From a bacterium Ga0077546 (GTDB lineage Bacteria; Cyanobacteriota; Vampirovibrionia; Obscuribacterales; Obscuribacteraceae), in the NCBI GenBank assembly GCA_001464165.1, contig LNEX01000115.1, positions 1 to 11,408 of the forward strand: 11,408 bases of DNA, given 5' to 3'. Below are positions 6,281 through 11,408 of the stretch, piece after piece; positions within the stretch are counted from its first letter, which is position 1, and the number at the start of each line of letters is the position of its first letter. Both the position numbers and the translations under genes were made by a program. The notes under the pieces were generated by a model. That model made no database searches and was not told the DNA's origin. It saw only the letters and a list, made by a program, of their open reading frames with translations.

Positions 6281-8686
6281 ATGAAAGATCAAATCGGTCA
6301 GCCCTTATTCGACATCTTAGAAAAACAGGGTCGCCCGGCTGAAGATCTTGCCATCGCCCATAAGGCCTACGACTTTGCCTACGCCTCTCACGACGGCCAA
6401 ATGCGCAAGTCTGACGATCCATATATTATTCACCCGGTCGAAGTAGCCTGCATACTGGCTGATATTAATGCCGACATCGACACTGTCTGTTCTTGTCTGC
6501 TGCACGACGTGCTAGAAGATTGCGACGTCAAACCCAAAGAAATAGAAGAGCGCTTTGGCGTTGATACCAGGCGAATCGTTGAAGGCGTGACGAAGCTCGG
6601 CAAATTCAGCTTCAGCTCAAAAGAAGAGAGACAAGCCGAAAACTTCCGCAAGTTGCTTGTCGCAATGGCTGAAGATGTGCGAGTCGTTTTAGTAAAATTA
6701 GCAGATAGACTGCACAATATGCGCACCATGGAACACATGGCACCCCATAAACAGGCAGAAAAAGCGAAAGAAACACTAGAAATTTTTGCTCCACTAGCCA
6801 ACCGCTTCGGTCTCGGTAAAATGAAGTGGGAATTAGAAGACCTTGGTCTCAAATATCTGCATCAAGACGAGTATCTTGAAATTGAACGGCTGGTAGAAGA
6901 CAGCCGCGAAGATCGCGCTGATCACCTAGCGCAAGTGGTTGAGAAACTAAGAGTTGATCTCGACAGCCGTGGTATCAAAGCCGACATTATTGGCAGACCG
7001 AAGCATTTCTTCGGCATCTGGCGCAAGATGAAGAGCCAGCAAAAAGAGTTCCAAGAACTATACGACGTGCTCGCTGTGCGCGTTATCATCGACAGCAATC
7101 CAGATAAAAACTTCTGCGAATTAGAGTCTGATCCTGACACGCAAAAGTGCTACGAAGTTATGGGCACAGTACACTCAATCTTTAAGCCAATTCCGGGCCG
7201 ATTTAAAGACTATATTGCCATGCCCAAGTTCAACAGCTACCAGTCGCTGCACACTGCAGTAATAGGTCCGAAAGGTAAGCCAGTTGAAATTCAGATTCGC
7301 ACCAAGCGTATGCACCACATTGCCGAATACGGTATCGCTGCGCATTGGGCCTACAAAGAAGCTGGCGAGGCGGTCAAGGCCGATGGCTCTGCCGACAAGA
7401 AACTAGCCTGGTTAAGGCAACTAGTAGACTGGCAACAAGACCTCAAAGATTCTGGTGAATACATCGAAGAAGTGAAGATGGATCTCTTCGCTGATGAAGT
7501 GTTTGTCTTCAGCCCACGGGGAGACGTTCTCGACTTGCCTAACGGCTCCTGCCCTATTGATTTTGCTTACCGCGTACACACAGATATTGGACACCGCTGC
7601 ATTGGCGCCCGCATCAACGAAAGAATCGTGCCACTAAACACGATCATGAAAAACGGCGATATCGTCGAGATTCTTACCAGCAAGAATGGCCAACCGAAGA
7701 TGGATTGGCTCAATTTCGCTAAAACCCATGGGGCAAAGAATCGCATTCGTCAGTGGTTTAAAAAGCACCATAGAGAAGAACATATTCAGCAAGGTCGGCA
7801 GATGCTTGAAGCTGAATTGGGCAAAGGTAATTTAGATGAATTCCTCAAATCAGATAAATTGAAAGAGGCCGGAAAGCGTCTGAATATATCAGATCCCCAA
7901 GATATATTAGCTGCTGTTGGCTACGGCGATCTGTCAGTGGCACAGGTAGTCAATCGCATTCGCGAAGTGGATAATGCTGAAAAAATCGCCTTAAAAGGCT
8001 ACACCATTCCGCAGATGGTGCCAGACAAACCGAGCAATATTTCCAGCCTGGGTGGCTTATTGCACCATTTAGCCAAATGCTGTCAGCCAGTGCCAGGAGA
8101 AGAGATTGCCGGAGTGGTATCACGCGGTAGTGGCATTGCCGTGCATCGGGCTGACTGCACGATGCTAGCAAAAATTGAAGAAGGTCGGCGCATGGCCGTT
8201 GACTGGTCGATTGAGCGCAATACTCAGTATCCAGCAGGTTTGCAGGTTGAATGTCTTGATCGAGTTGGTATTGCTGGTGATATCTTAAAGAAAGTCTCAG
8301 ACCACAAAGTCAATTTGCGCGACTTGCGTGTCGATACTCACAGAGACAAGAAGACAGCCACTATTTTCCTAATTTTAGACGTGCTTGATATTGACCAATT
8401 GGCCCGCGTTTCGCAAGCAATATCACAAATTTCAGACGTCATTAGAGTACACAGAAAAGACCACCGCAAGCGCGTTGCTGGCACCAACCCCCTAGCACGG
8501 GTAAGCGGCGTAAAAACAGTAAAAGCTAATGCCAACCCAAATGCCGAGGCTAGCCCCAAGTCAAATTCAGCCAAGAACGGCGGCTCATCAAACAACGGCA
8601 ATGGCTCAAGCAGTAACGGAAACGGCAGCAAAAAAGCAGCAGCAGCTCGTGGCAAAACTAGTACAGCCAAGAAAAAGGCCAAATAA
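6281..8686 (+). CDS. rel: bifunctional (p)ppGpp synthetase/hydrolase, RelA/SpoT homologue
   Basis: It makes and degrades the alarmone (p)ppGpp, the signal of the stringent response. The 801-residue protein has full long-RSH architecture. The hydrolase HD domain at about 25-190 has H51, H75-D76, E79-D80 and D142/N146 in LADRLHNMRTM. The synthetase domain at about 235-360 has YDVLAVRVII, GRFKDYIAMPKFNSYQSLHT and the catalytic Glu of VEIQIRT. The TGS domain lies at about 402-465. A zinc-finger-type segment, LAKCCQPVPGEEI with VHRADC, is at about 595-626. An ACT domain is at about 650-725. GRFKD carries the RxKD signature of bifunctional enzymes rather than the ExDD of RelA. Residues about 726-801 are an extra Asn/Ser/Gly tail ending in Ala/Lys. 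An in-frame TAA at 6269-6271 makes ATG 6281 the first possible ATG; no SD is visible. It is followed 5 bp later by rdgB. Confidence 0.95.
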   Translation: MKDQIGQPLFDILEKQGRPAEDLAIAHKAYDFAYASHDGQMRKSDDPYIIHPVEVACILADINADIDTVCSCLLHDVLEDCDVKPKEIEERFGVDTRRIVEGVTKLGKFSFSSKEERQAENFRKLLVAMAEDVRVVLVKLADRLHNMRTMEHMAPHKQAEKAKETLEIFAPLANRFGLGKMKWELEDLGLKYLHQDEYLEIERLVEDSREDRADHLAQVVEKLRVDLDSRGIKADIIGRPKHFFGIWRKMKSQQKEFQELYDVLAVRVIIDSNPDKNFCELESDPDTQKCYEVMGTVHSIFKPIPGRFKDYIAMPKFNSYQSLHTAVIGPKGKPVEIQIRTKRMHHIAEYGIAAHWAYKEAGEAVKADGSADKKLAWLRQLVDWQQDLKDSGEYIEEVKMDLFADEVFVFSPRGDVLDLPNGSCPIDFAYRVHTDIGHRCIGARINERIVPLNTIMKNGDIVEILTSKNGQPKMDWLNFAKTHGAKNRIRQWFKKHHREEHIQQGRQMLEAELGKGNLDEFLKSDKLKEAGKRLNISDPQDILAAVGYGDLSVAQVVNRIREVDNAEKIALKGYTIPQMVPDKPSNISSLGGLLHHLAKCCQPVPGEEIAGVVSRGSGIAVHRADCTMLAKIEEGRRMAVDWSIERNTQYPAGLQVECLDRVGIAGDILKKVSDHKVNLRDLRVDTHRDKKTATIFLILDVLDIDQLARVSQAISQISDVIRVHRKDHRKRVAGTNPLARVSGVKTVKANANPNAEASPKSNSAKNGGSSNNGNGSSSNGNGSKKAAAARGKTSTAKKKAK

Positions 8687-8691
8687 AATAA

Positions 8692-9276
8692 ATGAAGATA
8701 GTTCTGGCTACAAGCAATCCAGGCAAACTAAAAGAATTCCAAGCCCTTAGCCAGTCCTCCCATCTAGAACTTGTATTGGCGCCAGCAGGGTTCAATCCAG
8801 AAGAAACGGGCTCCACTTTTATCGACAATGCTCTACTCAAGGCAAGGGAAGCGGCCAGGCTCTGTCAGCTCCCTGCTATTGCTGACGATTCAGGGCTGAG
8901 CGTAGAAGCGCTGGACGGCCGACCAGGAATTCACTCGGCGCGATACTGCGAAGGCAGCGACGGCGACAGGAGACAGAAGCTCTTGCATGAGCTTAGAGAT
9001 GTCCCCATGAGCCAGAGAAAGGCTGCTTTCGTTTGCGCAATTGCCTTTGTCCAAAATAATGGTGAAGTACTTTTCACCTGTGAGCAGCAATGGCCAGGCC
9101 ATATCGCCTTAAGCGAAATGGGCAGCAATGGATTTGGCTTTGACCCAGTATTTGTGCCACTTGGCTACAGCATTACAGCAGCGCAAATGGAACCAAAAGA
9201 GAAGAACGAGTTGTCCCATCGTGGTCAGGCCTGGCGACGTTTTCTTAACCATCTAGCAACACTCAAATCAATCTAG
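8692..9276 (+). CDS. rdgB: XTP/dITP pyrophosphatase (RdgB/HAM1)
   Basis: It hydrolyses deaminated purine nucleotides (ITP, dITP, XTP) to monophosphate and pyrophosphate, keeping them out of DNA and RNA. The 194-residue length is normal. Landmarks: SNPGKLKEF at 8-16 (triphosphate binding), TGSTFIDNALLKARE at 39-53, the catalytic Asp in ADDSGL (D66), GRPGIHSARY at 76-85, the specificity loop GFGFDPVF at 147-154, and EKNELSHRGQA at 170-180. No key residue is missing. The start follows the RelA/SpoT stop by 5 bp in an A-rich stretch without SD, so translation probably depends on coupling. Co-expression with a (p)ppGpp enzyme fits a shared purine-nucleotide theme. Confidence 0.95.
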   Translation: MKIVLATSNPGKLKEFQALSQSSHLELVLAPAGFNPEETGSTFIDNALLKAREAARLCQLPAIADDSGLSVEALDGRPGIHSARYCEGSDGDRRQKLLHELRDVPMSQRKAAFVCAIAFVQNNGEVLFTCEQQWPGHIALSEMGSNGFGFDPVFVPLGYSITAAQMEPKEKNELSHRGQAWRRFLNHLATLKSI

Positions 9277-9297
9277 AAGAAGCGAGAAGTGGCCCGC

Positions 9298-9380
9298 TGA
9301 GCCAGATTTACCACCGGCAGTTGGCCAACGAAAAAAAACTTCATCTTGCTATGAGAAAGGGTACATGAAAATCTGGTTCA
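9298..9380. other. 83-nt long imperfect hairpin / inverted repeat
   Basis: Bases 9298-9309 (TGAGCCAGATTT) pair with 9369-9380 (AAATCTGGTTCA) over 12 positions with one G-T wobble, enclosing 59 nt. Inside lies a perfect 10-bp palindrome, GTTGGCCAAC (9320-9329), followed by an A8 run (9331-9338). It sits between rdgB and a small ORF, has no T-run after it and no target-site duplication that I can see. It could be a structured RNA or leader, a protein-binding site or a small mobile repeat. Its function is unknown. Confidence 0.45.
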
Positions 9381-9435
9381 CAAGAGCTAAGCTGTCATTG
9401 TTATCTAGCTAACATTCGTACATGCAGGAGTGGCA

Positions 9436-9621
9436 GTGGCGGAATTCGTTTTTAACGGCAACGCTAATATATTTGCAGCGGCCGTGAACAATGTCGTGGC
9501 GCTGAAGCAAGACGACGAGATGCCCGACAGCTCTCAACTCACAACTAACCGTCAAATAGAGCTTCTACTCTGGCTCGCCAACCTCGAGCGGCGCCTACCG
9601 CCATATGGCGATAACAATTAA
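9436..9621 (+). CDS. orphan small ORF, about 61 residues
   Basis: I do not recognise this product. The likely start is GTG 9436, 5 nt after AGGAG (9426-9430). Another in-frame GTG at 9430 overlaps that same SD and so is unlikely. The protein begins MAEFVFNGNANIF, has no signal peptide or membrane segment, a polar middle (QDDEMPDSSQLTTN), and a plausible amphipathic helix NRQIELLLWLANLERRL near the C-terminus that could mediate binding. It follows the 83-nt hairpin and converges with the broken TPR gene, with only 14 bp between stops. The well-placed SD favours a real gene; the short length and lack of known relatives leave doubt. Confidence 0.5.
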   Translation: MAEFVFNGNANIFAAAVNNVVALKQDDEMPDSSQLTTNRQIELLLWLANLERRLPPYGDNN

Positions 9622-9628
9622 CTTCTGA

Positions 9629-9660
9629 GCTAGATTTACTGGCTAGCGTTTTGTGATTTT
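9629..9660 (+). terminator. weak terminator-like hairpin after the small ORF
   Basis: GCTAG (9629-9633) and CTAGC (9643-9647) form a 5-bp stem with a 9-nt loop, followed by GTTTTGTGATTTT. The stem is short and the T-run is interrupted, so it is a weak candidate for ending plus-strand transcription. It overlaps the end of the minus-strand TPR coding remnant. Confidence 0.25.
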
Positions 9661-9869
9661 AAGCCTTCTAGGCGATGCTTAATGCCGACTGACAATGGGT
9701 GTTCCTTTCCTAATGTCTTCTCAGCAATCTCAAAGGCATCTTCACTTTTACGCAAAGCCAATGCACTCTTACCTTGGCGGCTATAGAGATCGGCTAGATT
9801 ATCGAGACATATAGCAACATCAGGATGACGCCCACCAAGAGTTTCACGGAATGTCTCCAGGGCCTTTAG
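9636..9869 (-). pseudogene. out-of-frame C-terminal remnant of the adjacent TPR gene
   Basis: Reading the minus strand from 9869 to the TAA at 9638-9636 gives 77 codons with unmistakable TPR sequence (GGRHPDVAICLDNLADLYSRQGKSALAL, split here as GGRHPDVAICLDNLADLY and SRQGKSALALRKSEDAF, then LGKEHPLSVGIKHRLEGLK). There is no credible start codon at its beginning. It overlaps the end of the upstream TPR ORF (stop at 9868-9866) by a few bases in another frame. Joining the frames gives a repeat about 5 residues short of the 42-residue period seen elsewhere in the protein (110 nt instead of 126), which fits an out-of-frame deletion of about 16 nt. A one-base sequence error plus a naturally short repeat is the alternative. 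Confidence 0.75.
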
Positions 9870-10714
9870 TTGAACTTGCCTTCCTTGACATAAAGACCGG
9901 CTAAATTATCGAGAGCTGTTGCCACGGAAGGGTGCTTATCGCCATAGGCTTTACGCATAATTGCCAAAGACCTCTCATAGAGAGGTTCGGCCTTATCACT
10001 TTGATTCAATTCGCGGTAGCTTTCAGCCAAATTACCTAAAGCGATTGCCAGGTCGGGATTATCAGCACCTAATTCGTGCTCATAAACGGCAATAGCCTTA
10101 AGTTGCACACCCACGGCTGCTTTATAGTCACCTTGCTTCTGAAATAGCAGAGCAAGATTATCGTATACGGTAGCAACCTCAACCGATTCTTTGCCACGCA
10201 TTTCAGCGAGAATCGCAATGGCAGCTTCATACAACGGCTTAGCCTCGCCATACTTGCCTTCATCTTTAAGGATCCCCGCCAAATTACTAAGTTCTACAGC
10301 AAAGCCAAAATTGTCCTTTGGCTCATTCTGCCGAATTAACTCAAGCGACCGTCGCGAAGCTCTTTCTGCCAGGAGGTAATTGCCTTGAGCCTTATATAGT
10401 TGGCCGAGATTGCTCTGGCTGACAGCCACCCGAGAATCACTCTGGCCAAATCTTTGGGCAATTTCATAGGCCTTCTTCAACCACGTCTTTGCACCTTCTA
10501 GGTCACCAGAGAGCAAATCTTGCTTTCCAGCTTGGGTGGCTTGCTGCCAAGCTTCATGTTCAATTGCCTTATGCTCTTGCTTATCATCTAAGTGTACTGG
10601 CTCAGACTGCGCACTCAGTGAGGGAGCGGAGCCATCCGCCGCAAAACAGCTTGGCTGACTAAGGCCAACCATGGCATAAAGACATAGGCTCAAGCTATAT
10701 AGCCGGACGCGCAT
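9866..10714 (-). CDS. exported kinesin-light-chain-type TPR protein, truncated by frameshift
   Basis: The 282-residue product has a signal peptide (MRVRLYSLSLCLYAMVGLS, likely cut after CFA near residue 25), a charged linker rich in His and Glu (about 40-60), then about five and a half TPRs from residue 58. The repeats have a 42-residue period and typical phrases: SNLGQLYKAQGNYLLAE, NLAGILKDEGKYGEAKPLYE, DNLALLFQKQGDYKAA, GNLAESYRELNQSDKAEPLYE. It ends abruptly inside a repeat at VKEGKFN, and matching TPR coding continues in another frame to 9636. The intact protein would be about 360 residues. Such exported TPR proteins act as protein-binding scaffolds; the partner is unknown. The ATG at 10714-10712 has only a weak SD-like CAGG. 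Another TPR gene lies 91 bp upstream on the same strand, so they may form a pair. Confidence 0.85.
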   Translation of the reverse strand: MRVRLYSLSLCLYAMVGLSQPSCFAADGSAPSLSAQSEPVHLDDKQEHKAIEHEAWQQATQAGKQDLLSGDLEGAKTWLKKAYEIAQRFGQSDSRVAVSQSNLGQLYKAQGNYLLAERASRRSLELIRQNEPKDNFGFAVELSNLAGILKDEGKYGEAKPLYEAAIAILAEMRGKESVEVATVYDNLALLFQKQGDYKAAVGVQLKAIAVYEHELGADNPDLAIALGNLAESYRELNQSDKAEPLYERSLAIMRKAYGDKHPSVATALDNLAGLYVKEGKFN

Positions 10715-10805
10715 AAGCCTGCTTCAAGGCGAGGAAATTACTGTTACAGCATAACCAAATTTGCTCAAAGACAAAAGGCGCTATTACTAAATATCTTGAT
10801 TAAAG

Positions 10806-11408
10806 CTACGCCGCTAGATAAGAAGCAGCACATTCTAATAAGTTCTGCGCCTCTGCTTTCCGATGCGTACGAGTAAGTAAATTGGCATAGCCTCTCAGGG
10901 TCTGCACCAATTGAGAAATGGAGCCGTTAGTAGAACGTTGATTTCTTTGCAATTCAAGTGCTCGGCGATAGAGATACTCTGCTTCGGTGTAAGAACCGAG
11001 ATCGGTATATAGATCAGCTAGCTGTTGCGACACCACTGCCACAGCCGGATGATTACTGCCAAGGGACTGCTCGCTCAATTCAAGAACACACCTAGTTGAA
11101 AATGCTGCCGGGGCCAGTTTAGATTGAACAAAGTAAATCTTTGATAGTTTCAACATTGCTTTCATTTCATCAAAACTAGCAAAGCTAGAGGACTCCTTCT
11201 TTAGTCTGACGCTGCGCAAGCAATACTCTTCTGCCAATTCGAGCTGATTGGTGCGCTGATAAAGCTCGCAAAGCAAGTCTAGAGTTACAGCAAGACGCTC
11301 TTCAGACTGATCGCCGAGCTCGGCCTCTAACAAAGCTGCATGAAAATTTGCCTCAGCGTCCTCCAATCGATTCTCGCTCATTGCCTTTTCTCCAGTGGCC
11401 ACAAACAG
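10806..11408 (-). CDS. TPR protein (5' end outside window)
   Basis: The frame is open to the right edge: codons upstream of GTG 11402 are still coding-like (LFVATGEKAMSENRLEDAE reads as one TPR helix pair), so the true start and any signal peptide lie outside the window. About 200 residues are visible with kinesin-light-chain-like repeats, among them NRLEDAEANFHAALLEAE, LLCELYQRTNQLELAEEYCLRS, SLGSNHPAVAVVSQQLADLY and LGSYTEAEYLYRRALELQ. Repeat order is conserved but sequences are more diverged than in the neighbouring TPR gene. The stop is TAG at 10808-10806. It is probably a protein-interaction scaffold; no catalytic domain is seen in the visible part. Confidence 0.8.
   Translation of the reverse strand: MFVATGEKAMSENRLEDAEANFHAALLEAELGDQSEERLAVTLDLLCELYQRTNQLELAEEYCLRSVRLKKESSSFASFDEMKAMLKLSKIYFVQSKLAPAAFSTRCVLELSEQSLGSNHPAVAVVSQQLADLYTDLGSYTEAEYLYRRALELQRNQRSTNGSISQLVQTLRGYANLLTRTHRKAEAQNLLECAASYLAA

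Noticed and set aside
6430..6852. Antisense open frame of 140 codons opposite the RSH hydrolase domain
   Set aside because: The plus strand there encodes conserved HD-domain motifs; the antisense product is Ser-rich without recognisable features.
8338..8682. Antisense open frame of 114 codons opposite the RSH tail
   Set aside because: It mirrors the low-complexity Asn/Ser/Lys codons and gives a Leu/Ala/Pro-rich product without motifs; a shadow of the real gene.
9298..9380. MITE with terminal inverted repeats
   Set aside because: No target-site duplication flanks the inverted repeat and no second copy occurs in the window, so I list it only as a hairpin.
9277..9429. Possible tRNA in the gap after rdgB
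   Set aside because: No T-loop consensus, no acceptor-type closing stem of 7 bp with CCA, and no cloverleaf arms; only the long hairpin is present.
9860..9875. Programmed ribosomal frameshift joining the two TPR frames
   Set aside because: No slippery heptamer precedes the stop, and the joined repeat would still be about 5 residues short; a deletion explains it better.
10715..10805. Promoter for the 10714 TPR gene (TTGTCT and TATGCT on the minus strand)
   Set aside because: The spacing is 15 bp and each box matches consensus at only 4 of 6 positions; too weak to list.

Overview
The window looks like bacterial chromosome of roughly balanced base composition, with an envelope able to carry many Sec-exported proteins. 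It mixes housekeeping genes (RNase HI, branched-chain aminotransferase, a RelA/SpoT homologue, RdgB) with poorly known secreted proteins and kinesin-light-chain-type TPR proteins. A CsgG-domain protein suggests a diderm cell. The style would fit a non-photosynthetic relative of Cyanobacteria (Melainabacteria/Vampirovibrionia, Obscuribacter-like) or another little-studied diderm group. This taxonomic guess is inference and weak. I saw no phage or insertion-sequence gene, CRISPR array, tRNA or rRNA.

Left part, plus strand. The 3' part of an RNase HI gene (1-399) is followed by a secreted protein of unknown function (435-1220). After a 143-bp gap with small inverted repeats comes a tight four-gene run: a CsgG-domain protein with a FlgT-C-like tail (1364-2491), a small exported TPR protein (2501-2962), an IlvE-type aminotransferase (best start the GTG at 2977, to 3927) and an exported NTF2-like protein (3949-4386). 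A very clear intrinsic terminator (4405-4434) closes the run. It also serves the converging minus-strand gene for an exported SRPBCC/START-like protein (4475-5176).

Middle part. Divergent from that gene is an exported Gly/Tyr/Ser-rich low-complexity protein (5310-6152). It shares the motif PYVGGLG with the CsgG-domain protein. Next comes a stringent-response pair: a bifunctional (p)ppGpp synthetase/hydrolase with an unusual Asn/Ser/Gly/Lys tail (6281-8686) and, 5 bp later, an RdgB/HAM1 nucleotide pyrophosphatase (8692-9276). Both act on purine nucleotides, so co-expression makes sense.

Right part. A 159-bp gap holds an 83-nt imperfect long hairpin (9298-9380) and leads to a 61-codon orphan ORF (9436-9621). 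On the minus strand are two exported or presumably exported TPR proteins. The first (9866-10714) stops early, but TPR coding continues in another frame down to 9636. The repeat spacing fits a small out-of-frame deletion, so this gene looks broken. The second (10806-11408) runs off the right edge.

The most interesting points are the CsgG-like operon, its motif link to the Gly/Tyr-rich protein, the frameshifted TPR gene and the unexplained 83-nt hairpin.
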